A stretch of 64,000 nucleotides of DNA. Origin: Brucella tritici (lineage in GTDB: Bacteria; Pseudomonadota; Alphaproteobacteria; Rhizobiales; Rhizobiaceae). The translations under genes and the position numbers were made by a program. A model generated the notes under the pieces. The model did not search any database. It was not told the origin of the DNA and saw only the letters and a program-made list of their open reading frames with translations. This document shows positions 37,697 to 46,879 of this stretch, one piece after another. Numbering within the stretch: the first letter of the stretch is position 1; the number at the start of each line of letters is the position of its first letter. Location of the stretch: the NCBI RefSeq assembly GCF_902825325.1, contig NZ_CADEAR010000003.1, forward strand, positions 403,217 to 467,216, read 5' to 3'.

Positions 37697-39570
37697 CGCT
37701 CGCGGTCCTTGCGAAAGCTGCGCACCAGTTCGCCCATCTTCTCAATGCTCTGTTTTGTGTCGAGGCTAAGTGATGTTTGCGGCTTTGATGAAGAAGAACG
37801 ATGGTAGTCTTCGTCCATAGGCGTTGGGTCACGGCGACTGGTGGAGACCGGGCTGCCCCACAGATTATCCTCGTTTCCGATCGGGTCCACCGGTTCAGGC
37901 TGCGAACTGTTCTCAAAAGCACGCAATTTTTCGACGATACGGTCGAGCGATATTTTGCCATCGCTGCGCCAGCTTGAAAGAGCGCTTTCGCTCTTGCTGC
38001 GTCCCGGAAGCTGATGCGGCGGGATGGTTTCGAATGTCAGGCGCATCGGTGTCGAGAATGCTTCGCCAAAGGCTATCGCTTCGCGGTTAGCGATTGATGA
38101 CAGAAAGCCAGCCATGCTTTGCGCGCCGCCACGAATAGCCCCCCTGATGATTTCCTGATCGCGCTCATTACCGAGCCGCATCGCAAAAATCGAATTGCAC
38201 TGTGACAGGATCGTTGGATCAAGCTCACCGGGGCGCTGGCTTATCACTCCGAGATAGGAGCCGTATTTCCGACCTTCTTTGGCAATTCGCGCTATGGCTT
38301 GTCTTGTCGGCCAGAACCCGGCGTCGCGGTCGACGGGAATATAACGGTGGGCTTCTTCACAGATCACGAGCGTCTGCAGGCTGCCCTCGCTTGAAAGAGC
38401 GATATCGAATGCCAGACGGCACAAGACGGAAGCAACGGCATTGACGACTTCGGACGGCAATCCTGCAAGCTGGAATGTGCAGATAGGCCTTTCGTTTTGC
38501 GGTATGCGGAAAATCCGGCCAATGGCCTGCCGCATTGTTTCCGGGCCACCAGTTACTGCGAACATGAAACGGAAGCGGGGATCGACAGAGATCGATTCCA
38601 GCCGAACCTTAAGGCTGCGCAGATAGGGACGTTCCGCCTTGCTGTCGAGAAGTCCCATCCGCTCATCGATAAGGGCTATCAGGTCAAGCAGACGATAGGC
38701 GATAGGCGTGTCGGCGCTGACGCTCTGGCGGTCGGCAAGCTGTCGTCGCAATGTTTTCGTGGCTGACAGTTCAGTGCCCTGCATTTTTTCGCGGGCAAGC
38801 AGGACCAGATCGCGCAATATATCGAGTTCCATCGGGTTCGGCGCGCGCCCGCGAAAGATCACATCTGCAAATTCATCCAGCCGCAGCATCCAGAATGGCA
38901 ATTCGATATTCGTCTGATCGACCGCCACGGCCAGATCGGGAAATGCGCTCGCGAACTCATTGTGTGGATCGAGGATGAGTACGCGCAGATTGGGCTTTTC
39001 GGCGACGATCCGGCGTAGGAGCAGCATGACGGCGCTCGATTTGCCGACGCCCGTTGTGCCGACGATAGCAAAATGCCGGGAGATAAGATCATCGACAGAT
39101 ATGTAGGCGGGAACGGTTGCATCCTGCGTGAGTGTACCGATCGAAACGCTGTTGTGAGCGGTTTGTGCATAAATCGCAGCAAGATCGGCGGCACGGATGC
39201 GATGGGCAATAGCGCCGGGGTGGGGGAACTGCGAAATGCCACCATTGAATGAGGTCTGTCCGTTCGGCTGCACGCGAACCTCGCCCAGAAACTCGACATG
39301 GATATGGAGCGTATTGTCACCGCCGCGTATCCAGACATCTCCGGGAACAAGCACGTTGCGGATGAGACCTACAACGCGATTATTGCCGGTCTGAATGGAT
39401 ATAAGCTGGCCTACGGCCCAATAATCGTCAGATGCTGCCGAAGAGGGACCTGACAATGCCGAGACGATTGCGCTCTCGCCGTCGCATTGGATGACATGGC
39501 CTTCCGTACGATTGCGCTGCACATATTCGCCTTGTTCTCGCGCGTTGGAACTGTCCCCGATTTCGCTCAT
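37693..39570 (-). CDS. HerA-like ATPase (DUF87 family)
   Basis: HerA-type hexameric ATPases act with nucleases in DNA end processing or as DNA pumps. The product is 625 aa from ATG 39570 (MSEIGDSSN). It contains an N-terminal HAS-barrel-like domain (VGQLISIQTGNNRVVGLIRNV), Walker A GTTGVGKSSAVMLLLR, Walker B VICEEAHRYIP, and RPGELDPTILSQCNSIFAMRLGNERDQEIIR. No NurA or nuclease gene is adjacent, so its partner is unknown. The frame extends upstream but that part overlaps the ilv leader region and is not typical. Tail is disordered and Ser-rich. Confidence 0.83.
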   Translation of the reverse strand: MSEIGDSSNAREQGEYVQRNRTEGHVIQCDGESAIVSALSGPSSAASDDYWAVGQLISIQTGNNRVVGLIRNVLVPGDVWIRGGDNTLHIHVEFLGEVRVQPNGQTSFNGGISQFPHPGAIAHRIRAADLAAIYAQTAHNSVSIGTLTQDATVPAYISVDDLISRHFAIVGTTGVGKSSAVMLLLRRIVAEKPNLRVLILDPHNEFASAFPDLAVAVDQTNIELPFWMLRLDEFADVIFRGRAPNPMELDILRDLVLLAREKMQGTELSATKTLRRQLADRQSVSADTPIAYRLLDLIALIDERMGLLDSKAERPYLRSLKVRLESISVDPRFRFMFAVTGGPETMRQAIGRIFRIPQNERPICTFQLAGLPSEVVNAVASVLCRLAFDIALSSEGSLQTLVICEEAHRYIPVDRDAGFWPTRQAIARIAKEGRKYGSYLGVISQRPGELDPTILSQCNSIFAMRLGNERDQEIIRGAIRGGAQSMAGFLSSIANREAIAFGEAFSTPMRLTFETIPPHQLPGRSKSESALSSWRSDGKISLDRIVEKLRAFENSSQPEPVDPIGNEDNLWGSPVSTSRRDPTPMDEDYHRSSSSKPQTSLSLDTKQSIEKMGELVRSFRKDRER

Positions 39571-39732
39571 GCTGCCCACTCCGCCCCAGCCCTCAACAGG
39601 AGGTTTCGCGTCAGGATAAGAATCTTCCGTTGAAATAAAGTTATCGTTTGGGGCGGGTGAGCCTAAGAAAATATCGCAGGCAATGTATTTATGCGTTGAC
39701 GACGCCAAATCCGGCTATTAGTGTCCGCCACC

Positions 39733-39786
39733 ATGAACATGATTATTATTCTTGTGGTACGGGCGCGCATGGGCAGGATGGTGTAA
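39733..39786 (+). CDS. ilv operon leader peptide (attenuator)
   Basis: A 17-residue open frame, MNMIIILVVRARMGRMV, lies 100 nt before the acetolactate synthase gene. Six of the residues 4-9 are Ile, Ile, Ile, Leu, Val, Val, exactly the end-products of the pathway. This is a classic attenuation leader: ribosome stalling when charged Ile, Leu or Val tRNA is scarce would change folding of the RNA downstream. The ribosome binding site is weak or unclear, a doubt about efficient translation. Confidence 0.85.
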   Translation: MNMIIILVVRARMGRMV

Positions 39787-39841
39787 CCATCCGGCGAAAG
39801 CTCCCATGCGCGAAAGACAGGCTCCCTCGGGGGCCTTTTTT
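39764..39841 (+). promoter_or_regulatory. ilv attenuator: pause hairpin and terminator
   Basis: CGCGCATGGG at 39764-39773, inside the leader codons, pairs perfectly over 10 bp with CCCATGCGCG at 39803-39812. The terminator stem is AGGCTCC with GGGGCCT (39819-39836, one G-U pair) followed by a T-run to 39841. GCTCCC occurs at 39800-39805 and again in the terminator 5' arm (39821-39826), so the first copy could compete for the 3' arm when the leader is stalled. This antiterminator pairing is inference by eye. Confidence 0.8.
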
Positions 39842-39885
39842 ATTATCCAAATCAGAAATAAAATGCAGACGACGGGAAGAGAACA

Positions 39886-41709
39886 ATGACTGCAGGTAAA
39901 CGTGAGGCGGACGCAAACGCCGCAGAAACGCAAGAAGCGAGCAATCCACGCGAAATGACCGGCGCTGAAATGGTCATTCAGGCTTTGATCGATCAGGGTG
40001 TGGAGAGCATCTTTGGTTATCCCGGCGGCGCCGTGCTTCCGATCTATGACGAGTTGTTCCAGCAGGACAAAGTTCAGCACGTTCTGGTCCGGCATGAGCA
40101 GGGTGCAGGACACGCTGCGGAGGGCTATGCACGTTCGACCGGCAAAGTCGGTGTGATGCTTGTTACGTCCGGTCCGGGTGCAACCAATGCAGTTACGCCG
40201 CTGCAGGATGCTCTGATGGACTCCATTCCGCTCGTTTGCATTTCCGGTCAGGTTCCGACAACGCTGATTGGCTCCGATGCGTTTCAGGAATGCGATACGA
40301 TCGGTATCACGCGCCCCTGCACCAAGCACAACTGGCTGGTGAAGGACGTCAACGATCTGGCGCGCATCCTGCACGAAGCCTTTCATGTCGCTTCCACCGG
40401 TCGTCCCGGTCCCGTTGTGGTCGACATTCCGAAGGATATCCAGTTCGCAAAGGGCATATATACGCCGCCGGAAACCGCGCCGCGTACCAGCTACCGTCCG
40501 GTCCTCGACGGCAATGCTCAGGCAATTTCGGATGCCGTTCGTCTGCTCCTTAATGCAAAGAAGCCCGTCATCTATTCCGGCGGCGGCGTGATCAATTCCG
40601 GCCCGGCAGCTTCCCGTCTGCTGCGCGAGTTGGTCGAGATCAGCAATTTCCCGATCACATCCACGCTGATGGGGCTCGGCGCTTATCCAGCCTCCGGCAA
40701 GAACTGGCTCGGCATGCTTGGTATGCACGGCACATACGAAGCCAACATGACCATGCATGATTGTGATGTCATGCTGTGCATCGGTGCCCGTTTCGATGAC
40801 CGCATCACCGGACGTCTGAACGCATTTTCTCCGAACTCGAAGAAAATCCATATCGATATCGACCCGTCGTCGATTAACAAGAGCGTGCGTGTCGATGTGC
40901 CGATCATTGGCGATGTCGCGCATGTTCTGGAAGATATCGTTCGGCAGTTCCGTGCCTCTGACAAGAAGCCCGAAAAGCAGGCAATCGGTGCCTGGTGGGA
41001 ACAGATCAATCGCTGGCGTGCCCGTAATTCGCTCGCCTATGCGCCGAACAAGGACGTCATCATGCCGCAATATGCAATTGAGCGGCTTTATGAACTGACC
41101 AAGGATCGGAAGACCTACATCACTACAGAAGTTGGCCAGCACCAGATGTGGGCTGCACAGTTCTATGGCTTCGAGGAACCGAACCGCTGGTTGACCTCTG
41201 GCGGTCTCGGCACCATGGGTTACGGCCTGCCGGCGGCTCTCGGGGTACAGATCGCGCACCCTGATGCGCTGGTTATCGACATTGCAGGCGATGCCTCGAT
41301 CCAGATGTGCATTCAGGAAATGTCGGCTGCCATCCAGCATAATGCGCCGATCAAGATCTTCATCCTGAACAACCAGTATATGGGCATGGTGCGCCAATGG
41401 CAGCAGCTCCTGCATGGCAACCGCCTATCGCACTCCTATACCGAAGCGATGCCGGATTTCGTCAAGCTGGCCGAAGCCTACGGCGCGCATGGTATTCGCT
41501 GTGACAAGCCGGGTAATCTCGATGCTGCTATTCAGGAAATGATCGACATCGACAAGCCGGTTATCTTCGATTGCCGCGTGGCAAATCTCGCCAACTGCTT
41601 CCCAATGATCCCGTCGGGCAAGGCGCATAACGAAATGCTGTTGCCGGATGAAGCAACAGATGAGGCGGTTGCCAACGCCATCGATGCCAAGGGCCGCGCG
41701 CTCGTCTGA
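39886..41709 (+). CDS. ilvI: Acetolactate synthase, large (catalytic) subunit
   Basis: First common step of Ile/Val/Leu synthesis, using thiamine diphosphate. The 607-aa product has the N-terminal ThDP/pyrimidine domain (GVESIFGYPGGAVLPIYDEL, catalytic Glu in VRHEQGAGHAAEGYARSTG), a central FAD-type domain, and the C-terminal ThDP/Mg domain (DIAGDASIQMCIQEMSAA, NNQYMGMVRQWQ). The N-terminal 25 residues before MTGAEMVIQAL are an extension rich in Glu/Ala. The small subunit gene follows after 17 nt. An Ile/Leu/Val leader attenuator precedes it. Confidence 0.96.
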   Translation: MTAGKREADANAAETQEASNPREMTGAEMVIQALIDQGVESIFGYPGGAVLPIYDELFQQDKVQHVLVRHEQGAGHAAEGYARSTGKVGVMLVTSGPGATNAVTPLQDALMDSIPLVCISGQVPTTLIGSDAFQECDTIGITRPCTKHNWLVKDVNDLARILHEAFHVASTGRPGPVVVDIPKDIQFAKGIYTPPETAPRTSYRPVLDGNAQAISDAVRLLLNAKKPVIYSGGGVINSGPAASRLLRELVEISNFPITSTLMGLGAYPASGKNWLGMLGMHGTYEANMTMHDCDVMLCIGARFDDRITGRLNAFSPNSKKIHIDIDPSSINKSVRVDVPIIGDVAHVLEDIVRQFRASDKKPEKQAIGAWWEQINRWRARNSLAYAPNKDVIMPQYAIERLYELTKDRKTYITTEVGQHQMWAAQFYGFEEPNRWLTSGGLGTMGYGLPAALGVQIAHPDALVIDIAGDASIQMCIQEMSAAIQHNAPIKIFILNNQYMGMVRQWQQLLHGNRLSHSYTEAMPDFVKLAEAYGAHGIRCDKPGNLDAAIQEMIDIDKPVIFDCRVANLANCFPMIPSGKAHNEMLLPDEATDEAVANAIDAKGRALV

Positions 41710-41726
41710 TCCGGAGGAAAGAAATC

Positions 41727-42299
41727 ATGAATGCACAGAACCTAGCTTCCGGATCGGCCTATTTCATTGCAGCCGAAACGCAAACGCCGGAAACGCATAC
41801 GCTTGCCGTACTCGTTGACAACGAACCGGGCGTCCTAGCTCGCGTGATCGGCCTTTTCTCTGGTCGTGGCTATAATATTGAAAGCCTGACGGTTTCGGAA
41901 ACCGAGCATGAAAAACACCTGTCGCGCATTACAATCGTGACGCGCGGCACGCCGCACGTGCTGGACCAGATCCGCCATCAGTTGGCCCGCATTGTTCCGG
42001 TTCATCGTGTTGTCGATCTCAGCCACCGCGCCTTTGAACTCGGCCATGATCGTCCTGTCGAGCGTGAACTGGCGCTGGTGAAGGTCGCCGGCAAAGGTGA
42101 GGCAAGGGCTGAAACGCTTCGCCTTGCCGATGCTTTCAAGGCCAAGGTGGTTGATGCGACGACTGATCACTTCATTCTGGAGATTACCGGGAAAACCGCG
42201 AAGATTGATCAGTTTATTTCGATCATGAAGCCGCTTGGTCTGGTTGAGACCTGCCGTACGGGCGTCGCGGCCATGAATCGCGGGCCGGAAGGTATGTAA
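41727..42299 (+). CDS. ilvH: Acetolactate synthase, small (regulatory) subunit
   Basis: Binds valine for feedback control and activates the large subunit. The 190-aa product has an N-terminal ACT domain (HTLAVLVDNEPGVLARVIGLFSGRGYNIESLTV) followed by a second regulatory ACT-like domain. The first 25 residues are an extension. It starts 17 nt after the large-subunit gene and is followed by an intrinsic terminator at 42333-42368, so the two form a two-gene operon under the leader attenuator. Confidence 0.95.
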   Translation: MNAQNLASGSAYFIAAETQTPETHTLAVLVDNEPGVLARVIGLFSGRGYNIESLTVSETEHEKHLSRITIVTRGTPHVLDQIRHQLARIVPVHRVVDLSHRAFELGHDRPVERELALVKVAGKGEARAETLRLADAFKAKVVDATTDHFILEITGKTAKIDQFISIMKPLGLVETCRTGVAAMNRGPEGM

Positions 42300-42332
42300 C
42301 AGCCTTCAATCAAAACCGATACAATATCGTTG

Positions 42333-42368
42333 AAAACCGGCACAATGTTTCGATTGTGCCGGTTTTTT
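42333..42368 (+). terminator. Intrinsic terminator of the ilvIH operon
   Basis: Long stem (AACCGGCACAAT with ATTGTGCCGGTT) and a 6-nt loop, then six T. It starts 33 nt after the ilvH stop. Confidence 0.92.
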
Positions 42369-42405
42369 AATGAGCTAATTTGTCCCCATAAATCGAGGCC
42401 GTCCT

Positions 42406-43005
42406 ATGTCCGTTGAAGTTTTTTTGGCGCTTCTTGTCTTCGCCTTCGTCTCGTCCGTCACACCGGGACCAAACAATCTGATGCTTCTGGCTTCGGGCGT
42501 AAACTTCGGTTTCCGCCGCACCATTCCGCATATGTTGGGGATCGGCGTGGGCTTCTTCGTATTGCTGCTGGCGGTTGGTTTCGGTCTCGGCGCTTTGATG
42601 GAGATGGTGCCGTCATTCTATGTGGCGCTGAAGTTTGCCGGTGGTGCCTATATGCTCTATCTCGCCTGGAAAATTGCGATGTCGCGCTCCATTGGCGATG
42701 CCAAGCATCGGGATAAAAGCGAGCCAATGACTTTCTTACAGGCGGCAGCATTCCAATGGGTCAATCCAAAAGCATGGGTGATGGGGATTACAGGAATTGC
42801 CACCTATGCCAACCACGACAACTATTATGTCGCGGTGTTTCTGGTCAGCGTCGCCTTTGCGATTGTGAATTTGCCAAGCGTGTCAGTGTGGGCAGGATTT
42901 GGCACATTGCTGCGCAGTTGGCTTTCCGATCCCTTTCGGTTGAAATGTTTCAATTTTATCATGGCTTTACTGCTCATTTTGAGCTTGTGGCCGATGCTGA
43001 AATAA
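42406..43005 (+). CDS. LysE family amino acid exporter
   Basis: The 199-aa inner-membrane protein has six hydrophobic helices and the LysE/RhtB opening VFLALLVFAFVSSVTPGPNNLMLLASGVNFGFRRTIPHMLGIGVGF. The GPNNLML motif and WVNPKAWVM are typical. It likely exports an amino acid or homoserine lactone-like compound; the substrate is not clear. The threonine dehydratase-like gene follows after 13 nt, so both are probably one operon linked to amino acid overflow. Confidence 0.87.
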   Translation: MSVEVFLALLVFAFVSSVTPGPNNLMLLASGVNFGFRRTIPHMLGIGVGFFVLLLAVGFGLGALMEMVPSFYVALKFAGGAYMLYLAWKIAMSRSIGDAKHRDKSEPMTFLQAAAFQWVNPKAWVMGITGIATYANHDNYYVAVFLVSVAFAIVNLPSVSVWAGFGTLLRSWLSDPFRLKCFNFIMALLLILSLWPMLK

Positions 43006-43018
43006 AGGTGAAGGGCAA

Positions 43019-43990
43019 ATGATGAACAAGCTTCCAACTTATGATGACGTGGTTTCGGCTGCAAAGCAGATCGAAGGCTATGCTCACCAGACACCGGTAT
43101 TCACATCGTCCACCATCGATCACGAAACTGGTGCCCAGTTCTTTTTCAAATGCGAAAATTTCCAGCGGATAGGTGCCTTCAAGTTTCGTGGCGCCTTCAA
43201 TGCCCTGTCCCGATTTACAGATGAGCAAAAGGCGCGAGGTGTGTTGGCTTTTTCATCCGGCAATCACGCGCAGGCAATTGCGCTCGCAGCAAAATTGCTC
43301 GGCATTAGCGCGACGATCATCATGCCCGAGGATGCGCCGCGCGCGAAACTTGACGCTACGCGAGGTTACGGCGCGAAGGTTGTCACCTATAACCGCTATG
43401 AAGAAGATCGCGATGTAATCTCAAAGCGTCTGGCAGAAGAGGGGGGACTGACCCTCATTCCACCGTTCAATCATCCTGATATCATCGCCGGGCAGGGAAC
43501 TGCGGCCAAGGAGTTGATCGAGGAAACGGGTCCGCTTGATGCTCTGTTCGTTTGTCTTGGCGGCGGTGGTCTGCTTGCAGGTTCGGCACTGGCCGCGAAA
43601 GCCTTGTCGCCGGAGTGCAATGTCTACGGCGTGGAACCAGAGGCAGGAAATGATGGTCAGCAGTCGTTCCGGTCGGGCAAAATAGTCCATATCGACGTGC
43701 CGAAGACGTTGGCCGACGGTGCCCAGACACAGGCCCTTGGTGACATGACTTTTGCCATTATCCGCGAAGCTGTTAGTGATATTCTGGCCGTCAGCGACGA
43801 TGAGTTAGTGCAAGGCATGAAGTTCTTTGCCAGCCGGATGAAAATGGTGGTCGAGCCGACAGGATGTCTGGCTTTTGCCGGTGCGCGGCAGGTGGCATCT
43901 AAGCTGCAAGGCAAGCGGGTGGGCGTGATCGTCAGCGGTGGCAATGTCGATCTCGATCGATTTGCAGCGCTGGTGAGCAAAAACGTTTGA
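43019..43990 (+). CDS. PLP-dependent threonine dehydratase / serine racemase family enzyme
   Basis: Fold-type II PLP enzyme. The 323-aa product carries the Schiff-base Lys 55 in GAFKFRGA, the phosphate-binding SSGNHAQAIALAA, and GGGGLLAGSALA. It lacks the C-terminal ACT domain of biosynthetic IlvA, so it resembles catabolic threonine dehydratase or serine/threonine racemase. ATG 43019 and 43022 both fit the frame. It follows the LysE exporter directly. Which amino acid is used cannot be decided here. Confidence 0.9.
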   Translation: MMNKLPTYDDVVSAAKQIEGYAHQTPVFTSSTIDHETGAQFFFKCENFQRIGAFKFRGAFNALSRFTDEQKARGVLAFSSGNHAQAIALAAKLLGISATIIMPEDAPRAKLDATRGYGAKVVTYNRYEEDRDVISKRLAEEGGLTLIPPFNHPDIIAGQGTAAKELIEETGPLDALFVCLGGGGLLAGSALAAKALSPECNVYGVEPEAGNDGQQSFRSGKIVHIDVPKTLADGAQTQALGDMTFAIIREAVSDILAVSDDELVQGMKFFASRMKMVVEPTGCLAFAGARQVASKLQGKRVGVIVSGGNVDLDRFAALVSKNV

Positions 43991-44038
43991 TCACGGTTTG
44001 ATCTTGTTTTCGGGCAGCGAATCCTGTCTGAAAGGATC

Positions 44039-45160
44039 ATGCAGTTTTCACCGGAACAGGATCAGGCGCTGAAGGCCGTCGGGCAATGGCTTAAAGACGG
44101 CCGCAGTCCCATTTTCAGATTGTTCGGCTATGCGGGTACGGGCAAGACGACGCTCGCCCGCTATTTCGCCGAGCATGTGGATGGCGATGTGCAGTTTGCA
44201 GCCTTTACCGGCAAGGCGGCACAGGTGCTGCGCTCGAAAGGCGCCAGCAATGCCCGCACGCTCCATTCGCTCATCTACCGCCCACGTGGCGAAGAAGCGA
44301 TTGAGGACGAAACGACCGGCAAGACTTCCATCGCGCCGACCTTCTCGCTTAACCGGCAAAGCCCTGTCGCCAAAGCGGCGATGATCGTCGTGGACGAATG
44401 TTCCATGGTCGATGAGGCGCTGGGACGCGATCTGATGAGTTTCGGCACTCCGATCCTCGTTCTTGGCGATCCTGGACAGTTGCCTCCTATTTCCGGAGGT
44501 GGCTTTTTCACGGAACACGACCCAGATTATCTCCTGACCGAGATTCATCGTCAGGCACAGGACAATCCAATCATCCGTATGGCGCTCGATGTGCGGGAAG
44601 GGCGTGAGCTTCCCTATGGCGACCATGGCGCTGCAAGAGTTATCGGAAAAGGCGACGTCAATCAGGAAATGGTGCTGTCTGCCGATCAGGTGCTCGTCGG
44701 CACCAATCGAACGCGCCGCCGCTATAACCAGCGCCTTCGGGAGCTAAAAGGCTTTACTGCGGATTACCCACAGGCTGGCGACAAGCTGGTCTGCCTGCGT
44801 AACGATCCTGCCAAGGGACTTCTCAACGGTTCACTTTGGAAGGTGATGACTTCATCCAAGGAAACGGTGAAGCCCGGCATCAATCTTCTGGTTACACCTG
44901 AGGACGATGATCGTGGTGTGGCGAAGATCAAGCTGCTCAAGGCGCAGTTTGAAGATCCCGACAGTGAAATTCCCTGGCAGACTAAAAAGCGCTACGACGA
45001 TTTTGATTATGGTTATGCATTGACGGTACACAAAGCGCAGGGTTCTCAATGGGATGAAGTCGTGCTCTTTGACGAAAGTTTCGCGTTTCGCGATACACGT
45101 GAGCGGTGGCTTTACACGGCGATCACGCGTGCAGCCGAACGTTTGACCATTGTAAAATAA
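44039..45160 (+). CDS. ATP-dependent RecD-like (Dda-like) DNA helicase
   Basis: The 373-aa product is an SF1B 5'-3' helicase core without the N-terminal RecD2 extension. Walker A FGYAGTGKTTL (residues 29-39), Walker B VDECSM with GDPGQLPPI, and the C-terminal TVHKAQGSQWDEVVLF and YTAITRAAERL are present. Length fits AAA_30/UvrD_C_2 proteins seen in alphaproteobacteria. No recBC neighbours. It ends against the convergent SpoIIAA-like gene with no gap (stops adjacent at 45160/45161). Role in repair or replication fork rescue is inferred. Confidence 0.88.
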   Translation: MQFSPEQDQALKAVGQWLKDGRSPIFRLFGYAGTGKTTLARYFAEHVDGDVQFAAFTGKAAQVLRSKGASNARTLHSLIYRPRGEEAIEDETTGKTSIAPTFSLNRQSPVAKAAMIVVDECSMVDEALGRDLMSFGTPILVLGDPGQLPPISGGGFFTEHDPDYLLTEIHRQAQDNPIIRMALDVREGRELPYGDHGAARVIGKGDVNQEMVLSADQVLVGTNRTRRRYNQRLRELKGFTADYPQAGDKLVCLRNDPAKGLLNGSLWKVMTSSKETVKPGINLLVTPEDDDRGVAKIKLLKAQFEDPDSEIPWQTKKRYDDFDYGYALTVHKAQGSQWDEVVLFDESFAFRDTRERWLYTAITRAAERLTIVK

Positions 45161-45559
45161 TTATTCGTCTATCGGTCGTGCGCTGAGCCACTCCCAGGCT
45201 TCGTTTTCCTCGTCTGCTTCGAACGCACGAAGCTCAATAGACAGGAAAGGCTGCATCAGAGTTATGCTTGCCTGAATCCATAAAGGCCCGCCGACAATTG
45301 CATAGTGGCGAAGCTTTTTCAGGGATTTAGAGCGCATGGAGAGCATGCTTTCTGAGAACGCAGCCGTCCAATCGACCCCTTCATAGCCGGTTAGGCGGAT
45401 CAGTAGATCGATTTCTTCATGCGTTTCGTAAGCTGCGTCGAGAAGCCCGTAGAGATTCTCCAATGACGCATCATCGAGATGGCCTTCGATTGCAAAGGCG
45501 AAAACGTCGTCCCGATTTGTTGGAATGCGGCGAATGACGGGTATGTCCTCATTTCGCAT
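45161..45559 (-). CDS. SpoIIAA-like STAS domain protein
   Basis: The 132-aa soluble protein has the pattern of the SpoIIAA-like family (PF11964): FAFAIEGHLDDASLENLYGLLDAAYETHEEIDLLIRLTGYEGVDWTAAFSESM. These proteins bind hydrophobic ligands or membranes and act in lipid or stress functions, mostly unproven. It lies convergent to the RecD-like gene with no spacer and divergent from pdxJ (213-bp gap). Confidence 0.82.
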   Translation of the reverse strand: MRNEDIPVIRRIPTNRDDVFAFAIEGHLDDASLENLYGLLDAAYETHEEIDLLIRLTGYEGVDWTAAFSESMLSMRSKSLKKLRHYAIVGGPLWIQASITLMQPFLSIELRAFEADEENEAWEWLSARPIDE

Positions 45560-45772
45560 TGTAGACCTCCGTAATTGATCTATTTTAAACGCCGATGCAG
45601 CGACAAAGGTTGCGATTGCCCTGTAAATTGATGTGGGCTTGAAAACCCTGCAAACCCAATTTGTTACAAGCAGATTTCATGATTGGGGATTGCGGCTGCG
45701 GTGCGACGGCAAAACACTCACATTTTTCCGTAGCAGGCGTTATAAAGCGGAATATTCATCCGGGAGTCTTCA

Positions 45773-46510
45773 ATGCCTGCGAAATTATCGGTCAATCTCA
45801 ACGCTGTTGCGATGCTGCGAAACCGGCGTGATTTGCCATGGCCAAGCGTTACCGGTCTGGGCCGCGCTGCTCTTGCCGCCGGAGCTGCCGGATTGACGGT
45901 ACATCCGCGTCCCGATCAGCGTCATATCCGGTTTTCCGATCTCGGCGATATACGCGCTTTGATCGATGATGAATTTCCGCAGGCAGAGTTCAATATTGAA
46001 GGTTTCCCAAGCGAGGCGTTCCTTGATCTCGTGGAGAAGCATCAGCCGGAACAGGTGACGCTCGTGCCTGATGATCCAACGCAGGCGACGTCGGATCATG
46101 GCTGGGACTTCGTGTCGAAAGCTGATTTTCTGGCTCCGGTCGTGGCCCGCCTTAAAGCTGGCAGAATGCGTGTCTCATTGTTCGCTGACCCTGATCCGGC
46201 GGGCTACGAACGTGCCAAAGCTATCGGCGCGGATCGTGTAGAGCTCTACACCGGTCCCTATGGCGCGACACATGACGATCCGGCTGCTGCAGTGCGTGAA
46301 CTGGATCGACTGGAAAAGGCGGCAAGCACGGCTACAGCGTTGGGATTGGACCTCAATGCGGGACATGATTTGACAGTAGAAAATCTGCCTGCGCTGGTGA
46401 AACGTATTCCGCAGTTGAACGAAGTTTCCATTGGACATGGATTGACAGCCGATGCACTGATGTACGGGATGCCAGTAACGGTTAGTCGTTACATCGCCGC
46501 ACTGGCGTAA
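45773..46510 (+). CDS. pdxJ: Pyridoxine 5'-phosphate synthase PdxJ
   Basis: Forms pyridoxine 5'-phosphate, the PLP precursor, from 3-amino-1-hydroxyacetone phosphate and deoxyxylulose phosphate. The 245-aa TIM barrel shows [30 protein letters not shown] with the active-site His/Arg, [17 protein letters not shown] and [14 protein letters not shown]. Length and motifs are standard. The ATG at 45773 is preceded by CGGGAG. A 369-bp gap to kup follows. Confidence 0.94.
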   Translation: MPAKLSVNLNAVAMLRNRRDLPWPSVTGLGRAALAAGAAGLTVHPRPDQRHIRFSDLGDIRALIDDEFPQAEFNIEGFPSEAFLDLVEKHQPEQVTLVPDDPTQATSDHGWDFVSKADFLAPVVARLKAGRMRVSLFADPDPAGYERAKAIGADRVELYTGPYGATHDDPAAAVRELDRLEKAASTATALGLDLNAGHDLTVENLPALVKRIPQLNEVSIGHGLTADALMYGMPVTVSRYIAALA

Positions 46511-46879
46511 TGCATCAGTCGATGCGCTCAATGCATGGCTCAGATTGGAGCTGTGCAAAAAGTGCATTTGCATTCGGGCGAGACAAGCTTTAGGCGTCCG
46601 CCACTAATTATACGCGTTGGGGGCGCGCAGGATCGTATGAGGGACGCATTGAAGCAGTTTTCCGACGTCCGCTTTCCGCGCCGAGGCAATTCAATATCTG
46701 TTGCATTCGGGCAGATTGCTACGCTCAATCGACGCAATGTCCATGATTAAAACTGATTTGGGCAAAGGTGCGGCAGCTATGCTGCAATTCGCAACTTTTT
46801 GCGAATACACTCATTATTCCAATTCTATCCCCAGTAACTCCAGCCAGAACCGTTTCAGGAAGTTGCGAGGTGCCTGCAC
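46511..46879. other. Intergenic gap between pdxJ and kup with two hairpins
   Basis: No gene is seen. TTCGCAA-CTTT-TTGCGAA at 46788-46805 is a perfect 7-bp hairpin, and GCAGC-TAT-GCTGC lies just upstream (46773-46785). Both are within the likely kup leader, about 75-107 nt before its start. They could form leader structure controlling kup, but there is no known riboswitch signature. Confidence 0.4.

Noticed and set aside
39718..41415. 565-codon open frame on the minus strand through ilvI
   Set aside because: Antisense to acetolactate synthase with no domain pattern; it also crosses the leader attenuator.
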